From Aromatoleum toluolicum (GTDB taxonomy: Bacteria > Pseudomonadota > Gammaproteobacteria > Burkholderiales > Rhodocyclaceae): a stretch of DNA of 39,714 nt. This document shows positions 13,293-22,482 of the stretch, one piece after another. Both the position numbers and the translations under genes were made by a program. The stretch spans positions 1-39,714 of the forward strand of contig NZ_WTVS01000054.1 in assembly GCF_012911005.2 (NCBI RefSeq). Direction: 5' to 3'. The notes beneath the pieces were generated by a model that ran no database searches, was not told the DNA's origin, and was given only the letters and a program-made list of their open reading frames with translations. The number at the start of each line of letters is the position of its first letter. The first letter of the stretch is position 1.

Positions 13293-14362
13293 GAATCGAA
13301 TCTCCGGAGCGCCAGTCCGCAGGCAACCATCAGCGACGGTGCATCGGCCAGCAGGTTCTTGGGTCGCACGCGCGACGACATCGACATTCCGACGAAGGGG
13401 TTCGCGACGATGGCCGGGACCTGCGTACGGCCGGCGACCACGTCGGAAAGGCCCGGCATCACCGAGCAGCCGCCCGCAAGGACGATGTGGTCGACCTGGT
13501 TGTACTGCGTAGAGGTGAAGAAGAACTGCAGCGCCCGCGACACTTCGAGGGCCAGGCTGTCCATGAAGGGCCGCATCAGGTCGCGCTCGTAATCCTCTGG
13601 CAGGCCGCCCGCACGTTTCGCGGCCTCGGCGTCCTCGACACTCATGCCGTACTGGCGCGCGATTTCCTGCGTGAGCTGCATGCCGCCGAAAGCCTGTTCA
13701 CGCGCATAGAGCTGCTGGCCGTTACGCAGGACGCTGACGTTCATGACGTTCGCGCCGATGTCGATCACCGCGACGATCTTGTCGGCGCCGCCGCCCGGTA
13801 GCTGCCTGGCGACGAGTTCGAAGGCTGCTTCCGCGGCGAAGGACTCGACGTCCATCACCGCGGCCTTGAGGCCGGCGGACTCGACCACGGCGACGCGGTC
13901 TTCGACCTTTTCCTTGCGCGATGCGGCGATCAGGACCTCGACCTCTTCGGGGCTACCCGGCGAGGGGCCAACCACCTGGAAGTCGAGATTGACTTCGTCC
14001 AGCGCAAAGGGAATGTACTGACTAGCCTCCGACTCGACCTGGAGTTCCATCTCCTGGTCGCGCAGGCCGCCTGGCAGGATCATCTTCTTGGTGATCACGG
14101 CCGAGGCCGGAAGCGCGACGGCAACCTGCTTTATACCGCCGCCCATGCGGCGCACGGCACGCATCACGGCGTCGCTCACACCTTCGAGATTGGCGATATT
14201 GCCGTCAACGACGGCGTCACGCGGCAGGGATTCGATGGCGTACCGCTCCATGCGGTACGCACCCTTTTCGCCCTCTGACAGCTCGACCATCTTCACCGAT
14301 GAAGATGAGATATCGAGGCCGACCAGCTGACGCGCCTTGGGGCGAAATAGGGAGAAGTCCAT
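13289..14362 (-). CDS. pilM: Type IV pilus assembly ATPase-like protein PilM
   Basis: PilM is an actin/FtsA-like cytoplasmic protein that binds nucleotide and the PilN N-terminus. It has about 357 residues. Actin-fold signatures are VGLDISSSSVKMVEL near the N-terminus, AVIDIGANVMNVSVL in the middle, and HIVLAGGCSVMPGL near the C-terminus. ATG 14362 is used; an adjacent GTG at 14365 is slightly better spaced from AAGGA and cannot be excluded. It is the first gene of the pilMNOPQ operon and is divergent from mrcA, with about 170 bp between them. No convincing promoter for pilM could be fixed there, although an inverted repeat lies at 14428-14442. Confidence 0.96.
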   Translation of the reverse strand: MDFSLFRPKARQLVGLDISSSSVKMVELSEGEKGAYRMERYAIESLPRDAVVDGNIANLEGVSDAVMRAVRRMGGGIKQVAVALPASAVITKKMILPGGLRDQEMELQVESEASQYIPFALDEVNLDFQVVGPSPGSPEEVEVLIAASRKEKVEDRVAVVESAGLKAAVMDVESFAAEAAFELVARQLPGGGADKIVAVIDIGANVMNVSVLRNGQQLYAREQAFGGMQLTQEIARQYGMSVEDAEAAKRAGGLPEDYERDLMRPFMDSLALEVSRALQFFFTSTQYNQVDHIVLAGGCSVMPGLSDVVAGRTQVPAIVANPFVGMSMSSRVRPKNLLADAPSLMVACGLALRRFDS

Positions 14363-14427
14363 CACAAAGAAAATCCTTAAATTTCTTTATGTTAGGCGCC
14401 GATACTGAATAAGCTTCTGAGATGCTA

Positions 14428-14442
14428 GCAACAAAGTGTTGC
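14428..14442. promoter_or_regulatory. Inverted repeat in the pilM-mrcA divergent region
   Basis: GCAACA (14428-14433) and TGTTGC (14437-14442) are exact reverse complements separated by AAG. The site lies about 66 bp upstream of pilM and 91 bp upstream of mrcA, a plausible position for a repressor or activator dimer. No regulator can be named. Confidence 0.3.
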
Positions 14443-14471
14443 GAGTGCAAACACAGACGGCGGCAGATGCT

Positions 14472-14506
14472 TTGGAGGCGCCGGGTGCGCAAACGTATAA
14501 TTGCGC
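14472..14506 (+). promoter_or_regulatory. Putative mrcA promoter with palindrome over the -10 box
   Basis: A perfect TATAAT lies at 14496-14501, 31 nt before the chosen mrcA ATG. A weak -35 (TTGGAG, 14472-14477) sits 18 nt upstream. The -10 lies inside a dyad, GCGCAA (14487-14492) and TTGCGC (14501-14506), which could be an operator or chance. The -10 match supports the ATG at 14533 over earlier in-frame starts. Confidence 0.45.
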
Positions 14507-14532
14507 TCCCGCCCTCCCTCTCTGGATTCCCG

Positions 14533-16890
14533 ATGCGCTGGGTCTTTTATCCCCTCGCGGCACTCATCGCTCTTGTCATTCTCGGCGCGGCAACCATTGC
14601 GGCCGTCTCTGCATTCGCATGGCCGAACCTGCCTTCGCTCGACGTTCTGACCGATTACCGCCCGAAGATTCCGCTGCGAGTATACACGTCAGATGGGTAT
14701 TTACTCGGGGAATTCGGCGAGGAACGGCGGGTCGTCGTGGCAATGGACGAAGTCCCGACGATTCTCAAGCAGGCCATCCTCGCCGCCGAGGACGAGCGCT
14801 TCTACGAACACCCCGGGATCGATGTGATCGGGATCGCGCGCGCCGCGCTCGCGAACGTCGTATCCGGCGGGCGCGGCCAGGGCGCGTCGACGATCACGAT
14901 GCAGGTGGCGCGCAATTTCTTCCTGACACGCGAGAAGACCTTCAACCGCAAGCTCTACGAGATTCTCCTTGCATTGCGCATCGAGCGCAGCCTGAGCAAG
15001 GATCAGATCTTCGAGCTCTACATCAACCAGATCTTCCTCGGTCAGCGGTCGTACGGGTTCTCGGCCGCGGCACGCGCCTACTTCGACAAGCCGCTGAAGG
15101 ACATCACGGTGGCCGAGGCGGCCATGCTCGCGGGACTGCCGAAAGCGCCGTCGGCCTACAACCCGATCGCGAACCCGCGCCGGGCGATCCAGCGCCAGCA
15201 TTACGTGCTGCGCCGCATGGTCGAAGCCGGCTTCATCGACGAGAAGACCTTCGAGGCGGCCCGCGCGGAACCGCTCGTGCTGGCGAACGGGCGCTCGGCA
15301 GCGAGTCCCCTGCGTGGCGACTTCGTTGCGGAGATGGCGCGCCAACTGGCCGTCGAGCAGTTCGGCGAACAGGCTTACGATTCGGGCATCCGCGTGATCA
15401 CGACGGTGACGCGCGACGATCAGCAGGCCGCCTACAAGGCCGTCCGCCAAGGGGTGATGGATTACGAGCGGCGGCACGGTTACCGCGGCCCCGAGAGCTT
15501 TGTCGATCTGAACGGTGTGAGCGCGAACGACGAAGAGCGGCTCGACGAGCTGCTCGCCGACGTCACGGACTACGATGACCTGCTCGCCGCGCTGGTTCTC
15601 GAGGCGTCACCCAAGTCGGTCACAGTCTATCGCCACGGCGAAGTCCTGAAGATCACCGGCGCCGGACTGGCCTTTGCTGCGCCGATGCTCAACGAACGGG
15701 CCCCGCAGGCACGCAAGGTGCGGCGCGGGGCGATCGTGCGCATCCGCGATCTCGGCGAGAAGGGCTGGGAGATCGCGCAGCTGCCGGACGTGGAGGCGGC
15801 ACTGATCGCGGTTGACTCGAATACGGGCGCGGTTCGGGCGCTCATCGGCGGCTTCGATTTCAACCGCAACAAGTTCAATCACGTGACCCAGGCGCTACGC
15901 CAGCCGGGATCGAGCTTCAAGCCCTTCATCTATTCGGCGGCGCTCGAACGCGGTTTTTCGCCGAGCAGCGTCGAAGAGGACGCACCGCTGTTCTTTCCGG
16001 CCGGGATCACCGGCAGCAAGGACTGGGAGCCGAAGAACTACGACGGCAAGTACGAAGGACCGATGACGCTGCGCGAGGGGCTGGCACGATCGAAGAACAT
16101 GATCTCGATCCGGCTGTTGCGCTCGATCACACCCGAGTACGCGCAGGACTACATCACGCGCTTCGGTTTCGATGCGGCCCAGCATCCGCCCTATCTGACG
16201 ATGGCGCTCGGCGCCGGCATGGCGACGCCGTGGCAGATGGCGACCGGTTATGCAGTGTTCGCGAACGGCGGCTACCGCATCGAACCCTATGTCGTGAAGG
16301 AGATGATCGACGGGCAGGGGCATGTCGTCGCCAAGGTGGACCCGCCCGTCGCGGGCGAGAGCGCGCCGCGCGTGATCGATCCGCGCAACGCGTGGCTGAT
16401 GACCTCGATGATGCAGGACGTGGTCCGGCGCGGTACGGCAACGCGGGCGCTGGTCCTCAAACGCGGCGAACTTGCCGGCAAGACGGGGACGACCAACGAC
16501 TACGTGGATGCCTGGTTCGCCGGCTTCCACCCGGACCTGGTCGCGGTGAGCTGGATGGGGCACGACCAGCCGCGCAATCTGGGACGCGGCGAGACCGGCG
16601 GTTCGGCCGCCCTGCCGATGTGGGTGAATTTCATGCGTACCGCGCTGAAATCCCTGCCGGAGAAGTTCCCGGCCCGCCCGGACGGGCTGGTCGCCGTCCA
16701 TACGGGTTCGGGGCGCGAGGAATTCCTCTACAGCGAGAACCTGCCGACGGAACCGATCATGCTCCCGACGGGCACGGAGGAGTTGCCGCTGCCGGCAGAG
16801 GCGCCGGACGAGGCACTCCCGCAGACGCGCCCGACGGCGGCACCGGCGCCGGTAGTGGAACGCAGTCCGACGCCGGTGCGGCGACCGTAG
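14533..16890 (+). CDS. mrcA: Penicillin-binding protein 1A (class A transglycosylase/transpeptidase)
   Basis: This class A PBP polymerises and cross-links peptidoglycan at the inner membrane. From ATG 14533 it has 785 residues, with an N-terminal membrane anchor at about residues 6-30. The GT51 glycosyltransferase has catalytic E86 in EDERFYEHPGID and the QGASTITMQVARN motif. An OB-like linker follows, then the transpeptidase with S460-x-x-K463 (SSFK), S520-K-N and K650-T-G. The C-terminal tail is Pro/Ala/Thr-rich. The reading frame is open upstream to 14422, but that extension is basic and lacks a ribosome-binding site, while a TATAAT box lies at 14496. Next to pilM is the usual place for this gene in proteobacteria. 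Confidence 0.96.
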   Translation: MRWVFYPLAALIALVILGAATIAAVSAFAWPNLPSLDVLTDYRPKIPLRVYTSDGYLLGEFGEERRVVVAMDEVPTILKQAILAAEDERFYEHPGIDVIGIARAALANVVSGGRGQGASTITMQVARNFFLTREKTFNRKLYEILLALRIERSLSKDQIFELYINQIFLGQRSYGFSAAARAYFDKPLKDITVAEAAMLAGLPKAPSAYNPIANPRRAIQRQHYVLRRMVEAGFIDEKTFEAARAEPLVLANGRSAASPLRGDFVAEMARQLAVEQFGEQAYDSGIRVITTVTRDDQQAAYKAVRQGVMDYERRHGYRGPESFVDLNGVSANDEERLDELLADVTDYDDLLAALVLEASPKSVTVYRHGEVLKITGAGLAFAAPMLNERAPQARKVRRGAIVRIRDLGEKGWEIAQLPDVEAALIAVDSNTGAVRALIGGFDFNRNKFNHVTQALRQPGSSFKPFIYSAALERGFSPSSVEEDAPLFFPAGITGSKDWEPKNYDGKYEGPMTLREGLARSKNMISIRLLRSITPEYAQDYITRFGFDAAQHPPYLTMALGAGMATPWQMATGYAVFANGGYRIEPYVVKEMIDGQGHVVAKVDPPVAGESAPRVIDPRNAWLMTSMMQDVVRRGTATRALVLKRGELAGKTGTTNDYVDAWFAGFHPDLVAVSWMGHDQPRNLGRGETGGSAALPMWVNFMRTALKSLPEKFPARPDGLVAVHTGSGREEFLYSENLPTEPIMLPTGTEELPLPAEAPDEALPQTRPTAAPAPVVERSPTPVRRP

Positions 16891-16917
16891 GAACGAATCC
16901 TCCGGAGCATCGGCCGT

Positions 16918-17241
16918 TCAGCCTGCCTTGACCTCGGTGGGCGCCCCGGACTGCTGGCTGACGAGTTGCGACAGCAGCGCGTAGAGTTCAGCGCCGTCGC
17001 GCGTGGCGATCCAGCGGCCGGCGTCGTGGCGGAAGTGGAAGCCGCCGGCCTTGGCGGCAACCCAGATCTCGCGGGCGGCCGAGTGGCGGTTGATCACCAT
17101 CTTGCTGCCGTTCTCGAACTCGATCTCCAGCACGCCGCCGGGCATGGTCTCGATGTCCAGTTCGGCACCGCAGGCTTCGAGCGCGGCCTCGATGCGCACG
17201 AGTTCGGCTTCGGCCAGCGCGTTGAACGCCGATTCTTCCAT
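16918..17241 (-). CDS. cyaY: Iron donor protein CyaY (bacterial frataxin)
   Basis: CyaY binds iron and modulates IscS during iron-sulfur cluster assembly. It has 107 residues. The acidic first helix (EESAFNALAEAELVRIEAAL) and the beta-sheet motifs GVLEIEFENGSKMVIN and REIWVAAKAGGFHF are characteristic. ATG 17241 is chosen because AAGGAG lies 6 nt upstream; the longer open frame upstream overlaps lptM. The gene is divergent from lptM, with 46 bp between the two starts, and convergent with mrcA. Confidence 0.95.
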   Translation of the reverse strand: MEESAFNALAEAELVRIEAALEACGAELDIETMPGGVLEIEFENGSKMVINRHSAAREIWVAAKAGGFHFRHDAGRWIATRDGAELYALLSQLVSQQSGAPTEVKAG

Positions 17242-17287
17242 GTTCGCTCCTTCTGTTAGCATTTCCGTTTTTTCGACCGACGACACC

Positions 17288-17458
17288 ATGCGAGCCATTC
17301 CGACCGCTGCCGCGCTGTGCTGCGCCCTTGCCCTGAGCGGTTGCGGGATCAAGGGGCCGCTGTACCTGCCCCAGGTTCCGCCCGCACCGGCCAAGGCTGC
17401 TCCGGCCGCCGGCGTCGATCATAGCAAAGCCCCCAAAGCGACCGACGACTCCCGATGA
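17288..17458 (+). CDS. lptM: LPS translocon maturation chaperone LptM (YifL-type lipoprotein)
   Basis: This 56-residue lipoprotein has a signal peptide and lipobox ending at C19 (LSGC), immediately followed by GIKGPLYLP, the conserved LptM/YifL motif. LptM assists oxidative maturation of LptD in the outer membrane. The rest is a low-complexity Pro/Ala/Lys tail. Its TGA overlaps the lysA ATG (ATGA), the usual lptM-lysA pairing. Confidence 0.9.
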   Translation: MRAIPTAAALCCALALSGCGIKGPLYLPQVPPAPAKAAPAAGVDHSKAPKATDDSR

Positions 17459-18717
17459 CCTCCCGATTTCCGATTCCGACCCTGACCGAGGGCAGCGACG
17501 GCCTTCAGCTCGAAGGCGTGGCCCTTGCCGCCATCGCCGCGCAGTATGGCACTCCGGTGTATGTCTATTCGCGACGTGCGCTGACCGAGGCCTTCTCCGC
17601 CTACCGCGAGGCACTTGCGGGCCGCCGCGGGCTGGTGTGCTACGCGGTGAAGGCGAATTCGAACCTCGGCGTGCTGTCGGTGTTCGCGCAGCTGGGCGCA
17701 GGCTTCGACATCGTCTCGGGCGGCGAGCTCGCGCGGGTGCTGGCCGCCGGCGGGGACGCGGGCAAGGTGGTGTTCTCGGGCGTGGGCAAGAGCCGCGACG
17801 AGATGCGTCAGGCGCTGAAGGCCGGAATCCGCTGCTTCAACGTCGAGTCGGAAGCCGAGATCGACCGCCTGAACGCGGTCGCGGGCGAACTCGGCAAGGT
17901 CGCACCGATCGCCTTCCGCGTGAATCCGGATGTGGATCCGAAGACTCACCCGTATATCTCGACGGGCCTCAAGAGCAACAAATTCGGCGTCGCGATCGAT
18001 GCGGCGGCGGACCTGTACCGGCACGCGGCGAGCCTGCCGAACCTGCGCGTGAGCGGCGTGGCGTGCCATATCGGCTCGCAGCTGCTCGACCCCGCACCGA
18101 TCGCCGAAGCGGCGCGGAAGATCCTCGACCTTGTCGACCGGCTGGCGACCGAGGGGATCACGCTGGACCACATCGACCTCGGCGGCGGGCTCGGCATCCG
18201 TTACCGTGACGAGCGGCCGCCGACGGTCGCCGAATACCTTGCACCGTTGCTCAAGCTGTTCGAGGGGCGCAAGGAGGAGCTGTGCTTCGAGCCGGGCCGC
18301 TCGCTGGTCGGCAACGCGGGCCTGTTGCTGACGCGCATCGAGTACCTGAAGCCGGGCGAGGAGAAGAACTTCGCGATCGTCGATGCGGCGATGAACGACC
18401 TGGCCCGCCCGGCGCTGTACGACGCCTACCATGAGGTGGTCGCGGTGCAGCCGCGCACGCTTGCGGCAAAGAACTACGAGATCGTGGGACCGATCTGCGA
18501 GAGCGGTGACTTCCTCGCGCATGACCGCGAGCTGGCCGTCGCGGAGGGCGACCTGGTCGCGCTGCTGTCGGCAGGCGCCTACGGCATGGCGATGAGTTCG
18601 AACTACAACACCCGTCCGCGCGTTGCCGAGGTGATGGTCGACGGCGACCGCACGCACCTGATCCGCAGGCGCGAGACGGTCGAGTCGCTCTACGCGCTCG
18701 AGTCGCCGTTAACCTGA
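17455..18717 (+). CDS. lysA: Diaminopimelate decarboxylase
   Basis: LysA decarboxylates meso-diaminopimelate to L-lysine, the last step of lysine synthesis. It has 420 residues. The PLP lysine is K66 in CYAVKANSN. The glycine-rich PLP phosphate region (DLGGGLGI) and the active-site cysteine C348 in PICESGD, supplied to the partner subunit, are present. The C-terminal YGMAMSSNYNTRPR is typical. It is translationally coupled to lptM. It is convergent with the minus-strand gene at 18727, only 9 bp away, with no clear terminator between them. Confidence 0.97.
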   Translation: MTSRFPIPTLTEGSDGLQLEGVALAAIAAQYGTPVYVYSRRALTEAFSAYREALAGRRGLVCYAVKANSNLGVLSVFAQLGAGFDIVSGGELARVLAAGGDAGKVVFSGVGKSRDEMRQALKAGIRCFNVESEAEIDRLNAVAGELGKVAPIAFRVNPDVDPKTHPYISTGLKSNKFGVAIDAAADLYRHAASLPNLRVSGVACHIGSQLLDPAPIAEAARKILDLVDRLATEGITLDHIDLGGGLGIRYRDERPPTVAEYLAPLLKLFEGRKEELCFEPGRSLVGNAGLLLTRIEYLKPGEEKNFAIVDAAMNDLARPALYDAYHEVVAVQPRTLAAKNYEIVGPICESGDFLAHDRELAVAEGDLVALLSAGAYGMAMSSNYNTRPRVAEVMVDGDRTHLIRRRETVESLYALESPLT

Positions 18718-18726
18718 GCGATTTCG

Positions 18727-19086
18727 TCACACATTCCGAACCCTCGGGGCGACCCGCTTCCCTTCGGCCTGCGCCTCCTGGATGAGGGCGCGGCCGAAGG
18801 CCTTCCAGGCCGGGCCACCGTGCGTGTGCACGCCGGTGTCGGCGCTCTCCTCCATCACGCGTAGCATCAGCACGCCCAGCGCGAAGAGTTCGCCGCGCGC
18901 GCGCAGGCGGGCGTCCGGGTCGGCGAGGAGCGCCTGGGTGTGGTCGGCACCACCTTGCAGGGCCTCGCGTGCGAGCTTGCGCATGCCGGCCGCGTCGTCC
19001 CAGTCCAGTTCGAGCACGATGCCGCGCTTGAGGATTTCGCGCTCGAGCTGGCAGGCGTCGCGCTCGAAATGTTCGAATCCGCTCAT
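18727..19086 (-). CDS. Conserved-looking hypothetical protein after rfbD
   Basis: This 119-residue soluble protein is not recognised. It has no signal peptide or membrane segment. It is rich in acidic and basic residues and helical in character (for example CQLEREILKRGIVLEL). A central alanine/arginine-rich stretch and VHTHGGPAWKAFGRAL near the end are the most distinctive parts. Its ATG lies 3 nt after the rfbD stop, so it is probably co-transcribed with rfbBADC and translated by re-initiation, since it has no clear Shine-Dalgarno of its own. Codon use matches its neighbours. A role in rhamnose or O-antigen metabolism would rest on position only. Confidence 0.7.
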   Translation of the reverse strand: MSGFEHFERDACQLEREILKRGIVLELDWDDAAGMRKLAREALQGGADHTQALLADPDARLRARGELFALGVLMLRVMEESADTGVHTHGGPAWKAFGRALIQEAQAEGKRVAPRVRNV

Positions 19087-19089
19087 CGC

Positions 19090-19983
19090 TCAGCGTGCCA
19101 GCTCTTCGACGCAGCGGCGCAGGGCGTCCTGCCAGTGTGGCATGGCGATGCCGAAACGCGCCGCGAGCCGGTCGGCGGCGAGGCGTGAGTTGGCCGGACG
19201 CGCGGCCGGCGTCGGATAGGCCGCGGCCGGGATCGGTTCCACGTGCGCGATCTGCAACGCGATTTCCGGCCGCGAACTTCGCGCCGCGACGAAGATCGCT
19301 TCGGCGAATCCGTGCCAGCTCGTGTCGCCGGCCGACGTCAGGTTGAAGATGCCTGACGCGAAGGCACCGTCGCGCCGTTCGCGCTGCGCGTGGGCGACGA
19401 TGTGCGCGGTGGCGTCGGCGATGTTGCGCGCCCAGGTCGGCGCACCATGCTGGTCGGCGACGACACGCAGTTGTTCGCGTTCGGCGCCCAGACGCAGCAT
19501 CGTGCGCACGAAGTTGCCGCCGCGGGCGGCGAATACCCAGGTGGTGCGCAGGATCAGGTGGTCGCAGCCGCTTTCCCGGATCGCCACTTCACCGGCGAGT
19601 TTGCTGCGCCCGTAGGCGTTGACCGGGGCGACGGGATCGTCCTCGGTGTAGGGGCCGGTCTTGCTGCCGTCGAACACGTAGTCCGTCGAATAATGGACCA
19701 GCAATGCGCCGGCCGCCTTCGCGGCGCGGGCGAGTTCGCCGGGCGCGCTACCGTTGATCGTGGTCGCGAGTGCTTCCTCGGACTCGGCCTTGTCCACGGC
19801 CGTGTAGGCGGCGGCGTTGACGATGACATCGGGGGCGAGGTCGGCAACCAGTGCCGCCAGGGTCTCGGGGCGCGACAGGTCGCAGCGGCTGCGGTCGAGC
19901 GCGATGACTTCGCCGAGCGGCATCAGGCTGCGCGCGAGTTCCCAGCCGACCTGGCCGTTGGCGCCGGTGACGAGCAGTCTCAT
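19090..19983 (-). CDS. rfbD: dTDP-4-dehydrorhamnose reductase
   Basis: RfbD (RmlD) reduces dTDP-4-keto-L-rhamnose to dTDP-L-rhamnose, the last step of the pathway. It has 297 residues. The Rossmann motif GANGQVGWEL is at the N-terminus, STDYVFDGSKTGPY in the middle, and the YGRSK catalytic YxxxK motif follows. ATG 19983 overlaps the rfbC stop by 4 bp. The open frame upstream of it is the shadow of rfbC and is not used. Confidence 0.96.
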   Translation of the reverse strand: MRLLVTGANGQVGWELARSLMPLGEVIALDRSRCDLSRPETLAALVADLAPDVIVNAAAYTAVDKAESEEALATTINGSAPGELARAAKAAGALLVHYSTDYVFDGSKTGPYTEDDPVAPVNAYGRSKLAGEVAIRESGCDHLILRTTWVFAARGGNFVRTMLRLGAEREQLRVVADQHGAPTWARNIADATAHIVAHAQRERRDGAFASGIFNLTSAGDTSWHGFAEAIFVAARSSRPEIALQIAHVEPIPAAAYPTPAARPANSRLAADRLAARFGIAMPHWQDALRRCVEELAR

Positions 19984-20537
19984 TCGAATACCTCGCATTG
20001 TGCGAGGGGCTTGCCCTCGCGGTCTTTCGCCGAGAGTTGCGGCTCGCCGGCGAGCGGCCATTCGACGCCGACGGTCGGGTCGTTCCACGCGAGGCAGCGC
20101 TCGTGTTCGGGCGCGTAGTAGTCGGTGGTCTTGTAGAGGAAATCCGCGGACTCGGACAGCACGACGAAGCCGTGCGCGAAGCCGGGCGGGATCCACAGCT
20201 GACGGTGGTTGTCTTCGGAGAGCTCGATGCCCGTCCAGCGGCCGAAGCTCGGCGAGCGGCGGCGCAGGTCGACGACGACGTCGAACACCGCGCCGCGCAC
20301 GACGCGCACGAGCTTCCCCTGCGGCTGACGGATCTGGTAATGGAGGCCGCGCAGCACGCCGCGCGCGGAGCGGGAGTGGTTGTCCTGCACGAACGGCTCG
20401 TCGAGGCCCGTGGCGTCGCGGAAGGCGCGTGCGTTATAGCTTTCGAGAAAGAAGCCGCGTGCGTCACCGAACACCCTGGGTTCGATGATCAGCACGTCGG
20501 GAATCGCAGTGGGAGTTGTGGGCAGAATGGCTTTCAT
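19980..20537 (-). CDS. rfbC: dTDP-4-dehydrorhamnose 3,5-epimerase
   Basis: RfbC (RmlC) epimerises dTDP-4-keto-6-deoxyglucose at C3 and C5. It is a cupin-fold protein of 185 residues. FFLESYN, VQDNHSRSARGVLRGLHYQ (with the catalytic histidine) and PPGFAHGFVVLSE are diagnostic. Its ATG shares one base with the rfbA stop (TGATG), and its own stop overlaps the rfbD start, so translation is coupled on both sides. Confidence 0.97.
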   Translation of the reverse strand: MKAILPTTPTAIPDVLIIEPRVFGDARGFFLESYNARAFRDATGLDEPFVQDNHSRSARGVLRGLHYQIRQPQGKLVRVVRGAVFDVVVDLRRRSPSFGRWTGIELSEDNHRQLWIPPGFAHGFVVLSESADFLYKTTDYYAPEHERCLAWNDPTVGVEWPLAGEPQLSAKDREGKPLAQCEVFE

Positions 20538-21421
20538 CAGAACACCCTCTCTTCGAGCACGCGCAGCAGGTACTGACCATAGCCGTTCTTCGCGAGCGGC
20601 TTGGCGAGTTCGGTGAGCTGGGCGGCGTCGATCCAGCCCGCGCGCCACGCGATCTCTTCCGGACAGGCGATCTTGAGGCCCTGGCGCTTTTCGATCGTCT
20701 GGATGAAGAGGCCCGCCTCGAGCAGGCTCTCGTGCGTGCCGGTGTCGAGCCACGCGTGACCGCGGCCCATGACCTGCACGTCGAGCGCGCCGGCTTCGAG
20801 GTAGTGGCGATTGACGTCGGTGATCTCGAGCTCGCCGCGCGGGCTGGGCTTGAGACCGCGTGCGATGTCGACGACGCGCTCATCGTAGAAGTAGAGACCG
20901 GTGACGGCGTAGCGGCTCTTCGGCTTCGCCGGTTTTTCCTCGATGCTGATCGCGTGACCTGCGGCATCGAACTCGACGACGCCGTAGCGCTCGGGGTCAT
21001 TCACCGGATAGGCGAAGACGGTCGCACCGTGCGCGCGCTGGCCGGCCTGCCTGAGGTCGTCCGCGAGTTCGTGGCCGTAGAAGAGGTTGTCGCCGAGCAC
21101 CAAGGCAGACGACGAGCCGGCGATGAACTCCTCGCCGATCAGGAAGGCCTGGGCGAGACCGTCCGGGCTGGGCTGCACGGCATACTGCAGGCGCAGACCC
21201 CAGCGGCTGCCGTCGCCGAGGAGCTGCTCGAAGCGCGGGGTGTCCTGCGGCGTGGAGATGATGAGGATGTCGCGGATCCCCGCGAGCATCAGCGTGCTGA
21301 GCGGGTAGTAGATCATCGGCTTGTCGTACACCGGCAGCAGCTGCTTCGACACGGCCAGCGTGGCCGGGTGCAGGCGGGTGCCGGATCCGCCGGCAAGGAT
21401 GATGCCCTTGCGTGTGCTCAT
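20537..21421 (-). CDS. rfbA: Glucose-1-phosphate thymidylyltransferase
   Basis: RfbA (RmlA) joins glucose-1-phosphate and dTTP to give dTDP-glucose. It has 294 residues. The nucleotide-binding start [16 protein letters not shown] and the sugar-phosphate segment [19 protein letters not shown] are textbook. [11 protein letters not shown] and the [16 protein letters not shown] region complete the fold. ATG 21421 overlaps the rfbB stop by 4 bp. The longer open frame upstream lies inside rfbB and is ignored. Confidence 0.97.
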   Translation of the reverse strand: MSTRKGIILAGGSGTRLHPATLAVSKQLLPVYDKPMIYYPLSTLMLAGIRDILIISTPQDTPRFEQLLGDGSRWGLRLQYAVQPSPDGLAQAFLIGEEFIAGSSSALVLGDNLFYGHELADDLRQAGQRAHGATVFAYPVNDPERYGVVEFDAAGHAISIEEKPAKPKSRYAVTGLYFYDERVVDIARGLKPSPRGELEITDVNRHYLEAGALDVQVMGRGHAWLDTGTHESLLEAGLFIQTIEKRQGLKIACPEEIAWRAGWIDAAQLTELAKPLAKNGYGQYLLRVLEERVF

Positions 21422-22482
21422 GCGCGTCGATCTCCATAGTTGCGCGCGACCCATTCGCGATAGGCGCCGCTTTGCACGTCCGCCACCCAGTCCTGGTTCG
21501 CGAGGTACCACGCGATGGTCCTGCGGATGCCGGTTTCAAAGGTCTCGGCCGGGCGCCAGCCGAGTTCGCGCTCGATCTTGCGCGCGTCGATCGCGTAGCG
21601 GCGATCGTGGCCGGGACGGTCGGCGACGTAGGTGATCAGGCGCGCGTGCGGGCCGGCCGGGTCGGGGCGCAGTTCGTCGAGGAGCGCGCACACGGTATGC
21701 ACGATCTCGAGGTTGGGCTTCTCGTTCCAGCCGCCGACGTTGTAGGTCTCGCCGAGGCGGCCGCGCGCGAGCACTTCGCGGATCGCGGCGCAGTGGTCGC
21801 CGACGTAGAGCCAGTCGCGCACGTTGCGGCCGTCGCCGTAGACCGGCAGGGCCTTGCCCGCGAGGGCGTTGGCGATCATCAGCGGGATGAGTTTTTCGGG
21901 GAACTGGTAGGGGCCGTAGTTGTTCGAGCAGTTGGTCGTCAGCACCGGCAGGCCGTAGGTGTGGTGCCAGGCGCGCACGAGGTGGTCGGACGCGGCCTTG
22001 CTCGCGGAGTACGGGCTGTTGGGTTCGTAGGCCTTGGTCTCGGCGAAGGGCGGGTCGTTCGGGCCGAGCGAGCCGTAGACCTCGTCGGTCGACACGTGCA
22101 GGAAGCGGAAGGCGTCCTGCTCCGCGCCGTCGAGTGCGGACCAGTAGGCGCGCGCGGCCTCGAGCAGCGTGAACGTGCCTTCGACATTGGTGCGCACGAA
22201 GGCCGCGGGGCCGTGGATGGAGCGGTCGACGTGGCTTTCGGCGGCGAAATGCACGATCGCGCGCGGGCGGTGTTCGGCGAACAGGCGGTCGATGAGCGCA
22301 CGGTCGCAGATGTCGCCGTGGACGAAGAGGTGCCGAGGATCGCCTTGCAGGGCGGCGAGATTCTCGAGGTTTCCCGCGTAGGTCAACGCGTCGAGATTCA
22401 GCACCGGCTCGTCGCCCGCGCGCAGCCAGTCGAGTACGAAGTTGGCGCCGATGAAGCCTGCGCCGCCCGTCACCAGAATCAT
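21418..22482 (-). CDS. rfbB: dTDP-glucose 4,6-dehydratase
   Basis: RfbB (RmlB) converts dTDP-glucose to dTDP-4-keto-6-deoxyglucose with bound NAD+. It has 354 residues. The NAD fold [15 protein letters not shown] is at the N-terminus. [12 protein letters not shown] and the catalytic [17 protein letters not shown] (YxxxK) segment are clear. GAGG lies about 7 nt before the ATG. It is the first gene of rfbBADC, divergent from dacB. The rhamnose made would feed O-antigen or other surface glycans, but no glycosyltransferase is in the window. Confidence 0.97.
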   Translation of the reverse strand: MILVTGGAGFIGANFVLDWLRAGDEPVLNLDALTYAGNLENLAALQGDPRHLFVHGDICDRALIDRLFAEHRPRAIVHFAAESHVDRSIHGPAAFVRTNVEGTFTLLEAARAYWSALDGAEQDAFRFLHVSTDEVYGSLGPNDPPFAETKAYEPNSPYSASKAASDHLVRAWHHTYGLPVLTTNCSNNYGPYQFPEKLIPLMIANALAGKALPVYGDGRNVRDWLYVGDHCAAIREVLARGRLGETYNVGGWNEKPNLEIVHTVCALLDELRPDPAGPHARLITYVADRPGHDRRYAIDARKIERELGWRPAETFETGIRRTIAWYLANQDWVADVQSGAYREWVARNYGDRRA

